Position numbers and translations under genes: made by a program. Positions 35,792 through 46,720 of a DNA stretch of 64,000 nucleotides are shown one piece after another. A model generated the notes under the pieces. That model made no database searches, had not been told where the DNA came from, and worked only from the letters and a program-made list of their open reading frames with translations. Source of the stretch: Pelecanus crispus (Eukaryota; Chordata; Aves; Pelecaniformes; Pelecanidae); contig NC_134653.1 of the NCBI RefSeq assembly GCF_030463565.1, positions 32,177,150 to 32,241,149 of the forward strand, given 5' to 3'. Each line of letters opens with the position of its first letter. Positions within the stretch are counted from its first letter, which is position 1.

Positions 35792-36023
35792 TCGCGCGAG
35801 GCTGGGCGCGGCGCCGTAGCGGCGCGCGCCACCCGCCGCCCCGCCCCGTCCCCCGCCCGCCTGAGGCGAGGGCTCTGCTCGGCCCCCCCCCGCCCGGCCC
35901 CGGTCACCCCGTGGGGCCCCCCGCGCCCCTCCCGGGTCCCTTCGTGCTGTGGCAGAGCCTGAAGCGCTCCGTGGGGCTGGGGGGGTAAAACCCTGCGTGT
36001 GGCGCTGGCGGAGCCGCCGTGCC

Positions 36024-37632
36024 GAGGGGACAGACCCCCGGAGGGACCCGCTCCCTGAGGTGACCGCACACCCGGGGACAGACCCCCGGAGGGACCCGCT
36101 CCCTGAGGTGACCGCACACCCGGGGACAGACCCCCGGAGGGACCCGCTCCCTGAGGTGACCGCACACCCGGGGACAGACCCCCGGAGGGACCCGCTCCCT
36201 GAGGTGACCGCACATTTGGGGACAGACCCCCGGAGGGACCCGCTCCCTGAGGTGACCGCACATTTGGGGACAGACCCCCGGAGGGACCCGCTCCCTGAGG
36301 TGACCGCACATTTGGGGACAGACCCCTCAGAGGGACCCGCTCCCTGAGGTGACCGCACATTTGGGGACAGACCCCTCAGAGGGACCCGCTCCCTGAGGTG
36401 ACCGCACATTTGGGGACAGACCCCCGGAGGGACCCGCTCCCTGAGGTGACCGCACATTTGGGGACAGACCCCTCAGAGGGACCCGCTCCCTGAGGTGACC
36501 GCACATTTGGGGACAGACCCCTCAGAGGGACCCGCTCCCTGAGGTGACCGCACATTTGGGGACAGACCCCCGGAGGGACCCGCTCCCTGAGGTGACCGCA
36601 CATTTGGGGACAGACCCCCCGGATGGACCCGCTCCCTGAGGTGACCGCACATTTGGGGACAGACCCCTCAGAGGGACCCGCTCCCTGAGGTGACCGCACA
36701 TTTGGGGACAGACCCCTCAGAGGGACCCGCTCCCTGAGGTGACCGCACACCCGGGGACAGACCCCTCAGAGGGACCCGCTCCCTGAGGTGACCGCACATT
36801 TGGGGACAGACCCCCGGAGGGACCCGCTCCCTGAGGTGACCGCACATTTGGGGACAGACCCCTCAGAGGGACCCGCTCCCTGAGGTGACCGCACACCCGG
36901 GGACAGACCCCCGGAGGGACCCGCTCCCTGAGGTGACCGCACATTTGGGGACAGACCCCTCAGAGGGACCCGCTCCCTGAGGTGACCGCACACCCGGGGA
37001 CAGACCCCCCGGAGGGACCCGCTCCCTGAGGTGACCGCACATTTGGGGACAGACCCCTCAGAGGGACCCGCTCCCTGAGGTGACCGCACACCCGGGGACA
37101 GACCCCCGGAGGGACCCGCTCCCTGAGGTGACCGCACATTTGGGGACAGACCCCTCAGAGGGACCCGCTCCCTGAGGTGACCGCACACCCGGGGACAGAC
37201 CCCTCAGAGGGACCCGCTCCCTGAGGTGACCGCACATTTGGGGACAGACCCCTCAGAGGGACCCGCTCCCTGAGGTGACCGCACATTTGGGGACAGACCC
37301 CTCAGAGGGACCTGCTCCCTGAGGTGACCGCACATTTGGGGACAGACCCCTCAGAGGGACCCGCTCCCTGAGGTGACCGCACACCCGGGGACAGACCCCC
37401 GGAGGGACCCGCTCCCTGAGGTGACCGCACATTTGGGGACAGACCCCTCAGAGGGACCTGCTCCCTGAGGTGACCGCACACCCGGGGACAGACCCCCGGA
37501 GGGACCCGCTCCCTGAGGTGACCGCACATTTGGGGACAGACCCCTCAGAGGGACCCGCTCCCTGAGGTGACCGCACATTTGGGGACAGACCCCCCGGAGG
37601 GACCCGCTCCCTGAGGTGACCACACACCTGGG
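36024..37632. repeat. GC-rich minisatellite, about 33 units of 48-49 bp
   Basis: A near-perfect tandem array built on a core that includes GAGGTGACCGCACA, GGGGACAGACCCC and GGGACCCGCTCCCT. Units vary mainly at two sites: CACCCGGGG or CATTTGGGG, and CCCCGGAGG (48 bp) or CCCTCAGAGG (49 bp). Other changes are rare (single T at GGATGG, CCTGCTCCC twice). Toward the distal end the two unit types alternate, making a dimer of about 97 bp. The array starts about 325 bp upstream of the TMEM120B start codon and ends in a decayed unit at 37621. It is open in several frames but is not coding. Confidence 0.96.
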
Positions 37633-40600
37633 CTGAGGCGGCCCAGCTACGCATCTGCCTGGAGCCAGGGCACAGCGCCTCGTTAATACCAGAAAGAAAA
37701 TGACGAGGTGATTCCCGGTCTTTTTTATTATAATAATAATAACCCGCCTGGCGGCTGGACTGGCAAACTGGGAGCGGGGCCTGGTGGCCTCTGGGCTGTG
37801 GAAGTGCAGTAGCGCGCGGGCCCGCTCCAGGGAGCCGACGGTGAGGGTAATGCACGGGGCAGGGTGAGGCGCACAGGAGGAGTAAGGGCTGTGAAGGGTT
37901 GGCACCGCGCTTCTTGGGGCGCAGGTTGTTGCAAAAGGGTGGAAATAGGCAAAGTGGAAGGAAAAAGGAAGGGAAAGGAAGCAATTCAAAAGGTACAAGG
38001 GGAGGTGTGAAGCCAAAGTAAAAACTTGAGTGCGATGCTGTCTTTTCACAAAGAGTATCTGTAGGATCCCGTTTCCTTGGATTCGGCACAAACAACGGGA
38101 AACATTCAGCGTAGAGATGCTCCTCTGTGCTTGCTGTCCCTGCTCCTTTTCTAGGTCTATATTAGTGCTGTCTGCCCGTTTTATTCCCTTTTTGTAGGTT
38201 CTTTTCATACATGTGTGGGTGGACACCTGAAATGCAGTCGATGACCCGCTGCCTGCCTCTGCGCTCGGTTTCCAGAGAAACCTGCTCAGAACTTGCAGTG
38301 GTTGGGGATTTCTGCTGATTTAACTGCCACCAACACACTGCATTATCCCTTCAGCTCCTCTAGTAAGGTCTGCGATTGTCCAGAGATCAAATACATGTGT
38401 GGTGGCAGGCCTTAATAATCTTGAAGTGGAATAAACTAAAAAACGTAGTATAAACGTCACAGGAGTTTCTTATGTCTGTATTAAATTTTCCCTGGATTCT
38501 AGCATTTGTCCACAATCCTGTGTAATGGGACCTTATGTTACAGGAAGCCTGCAGGATTTTGGATTACGGAGAACGAATCGGATCTCGGATCACAGCTTTA
38601 ATTCTGTGCTGGGTACGTGACTGAAACTCTCCAGTTTGCCACAAGGTTGGAGTACTCCCTACCAGCAAAATTTTTTTCCCTTCCCATGTGAAAATAAGCC
38701 CTCCACCTTTGCAGTTACTCTGGTGTCTCAGCTCAGTTTATCACAGAGCTGCTCCTAAGACCTTACCCCTTCCTGCTCGGGGGAGGCTGGGGTGCTGACC
38801 CCCTCCTGCAGACCTGGGTGAATCCAGACCGGAGGGTGCCAGCGTGCTTGGTGGGTTGCAGGGTGCTCAGTGAGATTGGCAGAGGTCAGTTGATCCAAAA
38901 AGCGGGGGCACTGCTGCGGTCAGGTGCAGGTTTGAGCCTCGCGTGTGTTTTGCGCGCGGCCGGCGCAAAGACCCCAGTCTGCGCTGCCAGTGGGAACGGT
39001 CAGTTTAAGAGCAGGTGGTTCTGTGGGTGTCCCCTTATTTCCTTTAAGTAAAAACATTTAAGTAAAAACACTTCAGTAAAAACACTTCAACATCTGTAGG
39101 CCTGCTTGTGTCAGTCCTAACATTCAAGAAGAGGTACTTACAGAATACATCATCAACTGTCAATAACCCTTAAATCTATTCATTTCACTCCTGAGATATA
39201 AGCCTCAAAAGAACAGAAGAAAGCTCTTAATATCACTCGTGGGTATTTGCCCTGCGCCGTGATTCCGCAGCCTGATGACACATTTGTTAGGGCCGTGGTC
39301 AGTGTTTCTGCAGGCGCTGCGTGTACAAAGGCAGGAAATGTTGTGCATTTCCCACTCAGAGCCGTGCCGGCCCCGGAGCTCTCCCGGAACAGCCTCGCAC
39401 CGAGGGATCACCAGAGCTTTATTCAAAGCTTTCCTACCTCTTCCCTACACCTCTCGACAAGGAACAATTCTTATGCATATTGAGGCTGTGTATAATTATA
39501 ACCTCAAAAGATTTCTTTCAAGGTCTTTTAACTAAGACGTGCTAATTATTAATACTCATTCCAGAGATCTGTATTTTCTTTAAAGCAGAAAACACAAATG
39601 AATTTCATTGAACACAAATAATGTGAGTGTAGCATGACTGGCCGTACGGCTGGTTCGAATGGTATTTAATGTTGTGCCGTTACAAAAGATTTCAGAATTA
39701 CCTGTAATCTCTTTCCACCTCCTGGGAGGTTATGGCTGTTTGTATAATCTCATTATTTCAATCACATCTTTGCAAATAAAACCAAAGCGAGGTAAGATTA
39801 ACAGTGTTTTTTTTTTAAAAACTAGAACTAGAGAATTTGTTTATTATAGTGTATATAATCTTACTTGCTAAGAATGGAAACTGCAGATTTTAACTAGATC
39901 TGTCAATTTTAAAAGGACTCTGATTTCTGAGTTAGGAGTCATAAAATAAAAAAATCACATCATATATATCACAGTCTCTTGTCCTGAGTGGCTTAAGTTT
40001 CCATAGCCACGTTCTCGGCATTCATTTTATTTAACTATCAACTTCTCTTTCAGTTTCCAGACTTTTTTCAATTTTTATTTCCACAACTTAAACTAAAATT
40101 TTATTTCTACAACTGCTCCAAAACTAGATTTCTTGAAGGAAGAGACTAAAAAATCTTTATAAACATTCATCCATTTAACTTTGTACTGAGTTTTCAGATT
40201 GGTGGTCTCCTTAATACGGATCCTGCAAAAAGTAAGAGGGTATGCACTAATCCAGAAAGCCTTCCCAGCGATGCCTGTGGAAAATTGTAGACCTAAGTCA
40301 GATCTTGCTGCTCCCAAGGCCGGGGACACGGGGAAGGGATGGCTGGAAGGGCAGCAGGGGTTGTGGACAATCAAAGACCTTACTGGACTATTACAGGAGT
40401 GCAAATTCTTTTAGCAGCTGGATTAACGATTTAGAGAGGGAATTTTTAAGAGCCCAGGAGAGCCCTGGCAGCGTCCCCCTCGGGCCCGGGCGGGGAGAGG
40501 GGCTCTGTGCAGCCAGCGGGCGCTCCTGGCTCCCCGCACCTCGCCTGTCCTGCCCTGCACTAGGAGCAGGTTCTGCAGCTCGGCTGGAGCGCAGGGTAAA

Positions 40601-41580
40601 TTCCTCCAAGCACACGCCCCGGGATGGGGCTCTCACAGCCCTGCGTTGTTTCCTGGAGCCTGGTTTATCTCAGGAGAGCCTCTGGTTTTTCTGCATATCT
40701 TTCCTCGCAGCCTGCTAAACAAACCACATATGCTCTTAGGTCAACAGCTAATTAACCTGGGCACGTACAGTTTTCGTATTCGGTCAAGGATGCCTCCCTA
40801 CCCACCGCAGCAAGCAAAGCCTGGGCAGTTGCCCTGGCTGGCTATGTCCTCATTCCTCCCTCTGCTCCCACAGCTTAGATGAGATTTTGATTCAGTTTAT
40901 CATTATATGGAGGCAAGAAATGCTGCTGTGCAGGTTTAAGCAGCGAGAGGCTTAAAAGAGGGTTTGTGGCTTCCTCGAAGTAGGTGCCTTAAACACAATT
41001 TACCCAAAAAGTTAAAATGTACAGAAAGACACCGGTGCCTTCATGCAACAGCACGGCACTGTCTTACCCGTGTTACCTGGGCTAAGAGCGTTGCACGGGC
41101 TCTTCCTTCGTCGTCTGCTTTTGAGCGCGAAGCTGGTCAGTCGGTGTCCTCTGTCCTGCCCCTGAGCGAAGGCTGGCTTGGAGGAGGCTCCTGAGGGCTC
41201 CTTCCCTGTTTCCCACCATCGCTATATCACTCTGGATTTCTGGAGCAGGCGGCTGCTCTAGATTTAAGGCTAGAAAAGCGCGTCTTTCACTTGCGTCAGC
41301 ACACAACGAATTGCGGCTTTCTGCTGAATTTGAGTATTTTAAGAACATTTTTTTAGGTATCTTGCAGATCTAACCTTCCAGCTTTTGAATGGCTGGCTTC
41401 TAAGAGGTCTTCTAAGGCCTTTGCACAGCAAATCTACAAATCTACAAATATGAAATCTCTGTTTTGCCTTTGCCTTTACCTTAGTTAATCCCCAGCTCAT
41501 CAACCATTCGCTGCCAGAAAACATATCAAAGAAATTGAGTTAATGAATCAAGGATCACGGCAAAGCTGTGACTGTTTGTT
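37633..41580. other. Spacer between TMEM120B and MORN3, proximal part
   Basis: No gene recognised. It holds an ATA-rich tract near 37728-37742 and a three-unit short tandem repeat of about 16 bp (AAGTAAAAACAC core) at 39042-39091. Open frames here show no conserved domain. Confidence 0.6.
39042..39091 (+). repeat. Short tandem repeat, three units of about 16 bp
   Basis: Three successive imperfect copies of a TTTAAGTAAAAACA-type unit. It is a simple tandem repeat without other marks. Confidence 0.75.
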
Positions 41581-41589
41581 CTCTTGGCT

Positions 41590-41683
41590 TGGAGTAGACT
41601 TGGTGGTGTGGGTTAATGGTTGGACTGGATGATCTTGAAGGTCTTTTCCAACCTAAACGATTCTATGATTCTATGATTCTATG
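41590..41683 (+). mobile_element. CR1 LINE 3' end fragment with three octamers
   Basis: Contains GGTTAATGGTTGGACTGGAT, GATCTTGAAGGTCTTTTCCA, ACCTAAACG and then three ATTCTATG octamers (41660-41683), the hallmark avian CR1 terminus. It is truncated at the 5' side to about 90 bp. Intact octamers suggest it is younger than the copy at 21880-21967. Confidence 0.92.
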
Positions 41684-44600
41684 GTGCTAAATTTTGTTCG
41701 AATACATGTAGTTATATATGTACAGTCACATGTGAGCTCCTTTCCTTCGCCCTCCAGACTATTTCTGAATGCAGATTCCATTCATTCTTTTCTCTCACGA
41801 TAATTGAGGCTGTTTCCTTAGATGCTTTTCCCCTGTCCTAGAAATACCATTTCTTTCCAGCACAGTGCAAACTGGAAAGGACAAAATATAAATGTGGGTA
41901 AGTCCCTATTCTAACATCAGCTGACAATAAGCCATAATAAACAAAACACTTGGCACGTGTTTCAGCTGGAAATTGGTACTGCTGATTCATCTTGTAATCT
42001 GGATTAATTCCTCAGGTAAGGACTCGAAGTGAGGCATTAGCTTGAGTACAGCCAAATATATCTGCCTCCATCTTCCTACTGTGATCTGCCTGTTTTAAAA
42101 CAATATTGAGGGTCCTGGAAAGCACTCTACAGTTATGCAGTAAATAATTCTTGGCTTTGGGTAACTTCACTGTTACTAACTAACACAACCCTACCTTTGA
42201 ACAGTCTTGTTGCAGGTAGTTAAGTAGAGAATTAGCTGTAAATCTGTGGCAAAAGACACTCAGGGGGAGAGCGTATCTTGTAAGCACCAGCTTCAACAAC
42301 TTCAGCATTTCACTTTGCATGAATATGTAAGTGCTTGAACATTTCAGATACCCTCGGGTTCTTACTTTAGGTTGTTTTGATGTAAAACCAACATGGTTTT
42401 TATCTTCAGAGAGCTGCTCCCAGCGAAAAGGAGGGAAGAGTTTTAAAGAAATGCTTTCCCGCAAGGCTGCCTCTCAAGCAAAAGTCAGCCATCTGAAGTT
42501 TACGTCTCAAACCTTTCACATCAGTCCCTCCTAAATGCTGCTAATAATAATTCTTAAAACCAGAGTGGTGGGGAAGCTCCTTCAGCACTGCACCCACTCT
42601 GTGCTCATCCGGCTAAACCTGACATACGCTTGGTTGGCGTCCAAGACCCTCCCACCGCTTCCTCTGGCTTTTCTTTGGAATATAGCAGCAATAAAACACA
42701 CATCTGAGCATCCTACTTCCACAGCATGTTGTTGTCACATTCTTCACCTTTAAAGAATTCCAACATATGTTTCTCTACATGTTTTTTCTCTATTTATGCT
42801 ACAGAGTTCCCAGAATAAACTTAAATTATTGATTCTGACAGTTTTCAGTTGGTTTGGGCATTTCACTTGGGTGATTCCCCAAGCTTTGCGAGAGCAAACT
42901 CAGCTCGGAGCAGCTGTCTCCTTTCCTTGCGAAAATGATCGCCTTCAGATGTAGAATACTGAGGTCTTTGAGGTTTATTTAATTTAAAAAAAGCCTTACT
43001 CTTTAAACTGAAAAAAATTAAGGCGCATCGTATGTCATGGGACCTTGCTCCACAAATGGCCTATTTCTGGGCATTTTCCCCACGCATCGTCCCCTTGCTG
43101 GGTTTGCTCTTCAGTGTGTCCAAGCTGGAAGAAAGTGGAGAGCTAAAAGTCCATTGCAACGAATTGTATTGGCAGTATAATGGGCTGAATAAAGGGTAAT
43201 TTACACTGACCGATTTAACAGCTTCCTTTCAGTCTTAATAAATGTAAGGTTTAATCAAATGCCAGACAACTGAAGCAACAACGGCATGAACAGCAACACA
43301 ACTGAAGCCCTGTCACTTCCCGGCTGAGGAGGCTTTGCTGGTGCTCCTCAGTGGCAGTGACCAGTGTCTGTGAGAGTTAAACAAGAAACCAATTTAAAAA
43401 AAAAAAAATAAAAAACCCCACCCAAAAAACAGCCAAGAAGGAGATTTGGGGTCAAATTTTGGCTGGAAAGGCCAGAACAAGGGGAATTGCATCAAGAAAA
43501 AAGCAAGCTCTCCGCCTAGCCCATCGTAACCTGGATTTTGACCCTACTATTCATAGTGGCCTCAATGTTGTGCCTTGAAATGACTGCTCTTGGGAGAGGA
43601 GGAGGAGGATTTGGTTAGGGCATTTCTGGGTCAGTTTGGGTTTATATCTCACACTTTGGCTGAATTACATATTCTACACATCTGACACCCTTTACAAAAA
43701 TTATCCACACTTCTTACTTATTAATGGGGTTCCTTCTCTCATAATGGAATGACATTTTTTAAGTAACATTTCAGTTCAGTGAGTCAAACTTTCTGATAAA
43801 GCTGCAAATATTGCCAGCTTCTTTTCAAGACAGTCTGATTTCACCTTTTTTTTGTGAGAAGAGTACACTTACGTTTTTCTGCTGTGTACCCTTGGAGTAC
43901 CAAAAGGTACAGAATGATAATAACGAGTGACAAAATAATGAAGTATAATTGAGATGTTTGTACCTGGACTAAGGAAACTGTAGATGGGAATCACGCATGG
44001 CCTCTTCCCAAATAAATGGCTCTGCATTTATTTGGGAAGAGGCCATGGTGGGGCCACGAGGGTCTGCGTGGGCAGCCGGTGCTGATAACCCACTCCAGGA
44101 CCATGGAGGTAAAATAACAAATGCACAGAGACCGGGAGCAGAAGGATTTAAAATAAGCAACCCAGAAACATAGACATCACCAAGTGTTTCCCTCCATCGC
44201 ATCCCGATATAGAGGTTTTCACCAGTTTTTGCCCCCAATTTGTGAATTTTAATTTGTTCATTAATTATTTTAATCTTTTTAAGGTCTTTATTGCATCTAA
44301 AATGGTTTCAAATGAATATTGAGTTTCAAATACATATATAACTTCTGGTTAGTAAAAGCTGTGGTTAGGTGATACCTAGTTTGGACTTGCAGTTCAAAAA
44401 CCTTGGACAACCTGTGCTGTTTAAAAATAAACAAGTTAAATTGTCTGAATTAGCTAATTATTTTAATTGACAAATTCTCAGTTAAGTGCAATGCAATATA
44501 AGGGCTGAAATATTCAGAATGATAAATACTTTTCCAGAAGGGGCTATTTCTGGTTGCAATTTAAGGCTTTAATTTTTGGGCTGCAGGAAGCATTTTTTCT

Positions 44601-46050
44601 TCTCCCTCAGGGGTTTCTCTCACTCCCTCCACAAACCCCTGTCCCCTGCTCCAGCCTCCTACAACCGGCCATGGTAACACACAGGAACAATTGTGTCTTG
44701 GTAATTCTTAGGCTCTGCCCCAAACCAGAACGCATTTACATGAATGAGTGTGAATAAATCCTTCCCACACATCTCAATCTCATTTTTAATAACAGGAAAT
44801 ATTTTCTCTTGTGTAAGTATTTTCTAACGGTCAACTTCCATAGTTTTCTGTCTGGTTTTCTTGCTTAAAGAAGAGTCTGCAAGTCCCACCCCTCCTGTCT
44901 CCCTGGATTTAGGGAGATGCAGAGCCACCTGGCTGCATCGGCACGTCCTGTGCAGCCAGGGAGGAGATGCTGGGACCTGCTCACCAGCAGCTGCCGTCTT
45001 CCCAGTTCATCTCATCCAGCACCAGAAACTCCATGTTTGCATTTCCCCGCGGCACGGCTCTCCCTCCATCATTTCCACGCGTGTTTTATGTGGAGCACCT
45101 CTTCCCTCCCTCCAGCTCATTTTCCTTCTCCACCTGATTTCCCAGGGAGCGGGGTTGTCTCCTCCCCACACTCACGCGTGTCAAGGGAAATGAAGTGTTC
45201 ACCTTCAGTCACGCTCATGCGTGGAATAAGTCCAGGGAGGAAGGTTTTTTTCCTCCCCTGCCCATACTGACTGCAGCAGAGACAGTCCTGGGTGAACCAG
45301 CCTTACAGTTTATTTGCTATATTCCCTGTTACTCACTGTTACTCACCGTCAAACCTGAAAGATCCTTCCCTGCTTGCAGTCCAAAACTGCACATTACCCC
45401 GGTAGTCACCATCCCCTCACGTGCACCCTCTGTCCTACCCGAGCACGGACACAGCATTTAAACCACCTTCAACGCTACAAACACTGAAGAATGCAGCCAA
45501 ACACCCATGGGGAAGACCGAGCTGTATCGAACCTCCGCAGAGGCGGGTGCTTTGTTTCAACTCAAGATTCCCCACCCACCTCAAAATTTTTACCATCCAG
45601 CCTGCAGTGTTGTGCACGAAAAATGTGGTGAAAGGATGAGAATAAACAAATGCGTTTGGCTCATGAAAGCAATACGAGAACTTTGGTTTTGTACTTGAAA
45701 TGTGCGCGGTTAAGCACCCATTAGGGAAGATTATTACAGACACCCACAAGGTCATAATGGCAATCCCTGCTTGCCATGGCTGCGGAAGAAATGTAATGGA
45801 TGAGGGAATTAGTGTCAGGTTTATTCAGATTTCTCTTTTAAGACCTCTGATGTGCATTTTCGGGGGTTTCTCCTTTTTCTTCCGACACATGCAAGACTGA
45901 TTCATCTGTTACCCATCAGTACTGTAACGAGGGCTTTCATTTCCAGCCTTCTGCTGCTGCGCATATAAAAAAAAAAAACAAACGGAGATGAAGCGCTCAT
46001 TGCTTATCAGCATTCTCTGTTCTGCTGGATAATCCTTAACTCAAAGACAC
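41684..46050. other. Spacer between TMEM120B and MORN3, middle part
   Basis: No gene recognised. It contains a perfect inverted repeat at 43996-44047 and A-rich simple tracts (for example 43397-43422). Confidence 0.6.
43996..44047. repeat. Perfect inverted repeat, 23-bp arms, 6-bp loop
   Basis: The left arm 43996-44018 begins CATGGCCTCTTCCC and the right arm 44025-44047 is its exact reverse complement, with a GCTCTG loop. The match stops cleanly at both outer ends. It can form a 23-bp perfect hairpin or cruciform. There is no flanking duplication or transposon end, which fits a replication template switch better than a MITE. Confidence 0.95.
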
Positions 46051-46079
46051 GTAGCTCCACAGAGCAGCGTGTGCTCGGC

Positions 46080-46720
46080 AGCTCCGGCTCCATCCCTCGT
46101 GCTCACCGTGGGGCATGCAGGATGAGCCTGTGTGCCACCAGCATCCCTCTCCGCCCGCGGCCGCTCGGTCCTCCAGCTCTCCCGAAGCTCTCCCGGCTGC
46201 GCTCCCGTCACCCTTCGCGCAGGAGTTTGGCAGAGTTGCTATGACGACCCCGCCGATGCAGCCGGCAGCACCCAGCCGGCACCGAGCGCAGGTTGGTGTC
46301 TGCGGGGTGGCTCTCGGGATGGGGGGCGGCAGGAGAGCGTGGGCCAAATTCGAGGGTGCTTTGCACACCGAGCACGTGGGCTTTCCCCATCATCCGCTCC
46401 CATCGCTGCTCTGGCACCCTGGTCCCGCTGGGGAGGAGCAGCAAAAGGCGCCCTGAGCATCCCGCTCGGAGACACCACCGTGGGGGCAAGGAAGGACCGG
46501 GAATGGCTCGGCTGCTCCAGAGGGTGCCGGCAAAGGGACCCCAGCATAGGGCAGCGGCGTGGGGCAGGGGTCAATGCAAGGGGTGAACTCACCCAGGGCG
46601 TCCTTGGGGCTGGGCGACGGTCAGGCAGGGTGCTCCTGCGCAGGCAGAGCTGGCACGGAGGTCACACAACGGGATGCGGTGTGGTGGCAGGCAGGGTGCT
46701 GCCAGGGACAGCCAGCAGCC
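46080..46720 (+). promoter_or_regulatory. MORN3: GC-rich block, candidate MORN3 promoter / 5' non-coding exon
   Basis: The first MORN3 coding exon opens with a splice acceptor two bases before the first ATG, so an upstream non-coding exon must exist. This CpG-enriched block 3.1-3.7 kb upstream holds an X-box-like motif (46235-46248) and a possible CAG|GTTGGT donor at 46289-46294. The link to MORN3 is inference. A smaller GC-rich patch at 49368-49450 is an alternative. Confidence 0.35.
46235..46248 (+). promoter_or_regulatory. RFX X-box-like motif
   Basis: GTTGCTATGACGAC matches the imperfect-palindrome X-box GTTGCTATGGCAAC at 12 of 14 positions, with an intact GTTGCT left half. RFX factors use such sites at promoters of ciliary and sperm-flagellum genes, which fits MORN3 as the next gene downstream. 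Confidence 0.45.

Larger units (their letters stand above)
34930..35960. promoter_or_regulatory. TMEM120B: CpG island, TMEM120B promoter, exon 1 and start of intron 1
   Basis: A very GC- and CpG-dense block around the minus-strand start codon at 35699. It contains GGTACC-spaced short repeats (35113-35155), a G17 run (35462-35478), a palindromic CRE (35784-35791) and a CACGTG E-box (35772-35777). No TATA box is seen. Long overlapping open frames on both strands here are side effects of GC richness. Confidence 0.75.

Noticed and set aside
34908-35988. Three overlapping plus-strand open frames of about 290-340 codons
   Set aside because: These are shadows of GC-rich promoter DNA opposite TMEM120B exon 1; the frames overlap one another and none has a recognisable motif.
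35341-37529. Long minus-strand open frames (up to about 340 codons) with RSPQGAGPSG or CGHLRERVP repeats
   Set aside because: They come from the minisatellite read in all three frames; 48- and 49-bp units shift the frame, and there is no family match or splice context.
36024-37632. Regular direct repeats that might suggest a CRISPR array
   Set aside because: Units are contiguous without unique spacers and the DNA is vertebrate.
43996-44047. Palindrome as a microRNA precursor or MITE
   Set aside because: Stem of 23 bp with 6-nt loop is shorter than a usual pre-miRNA hairpin, and there is no target-site duplication or transposon end.
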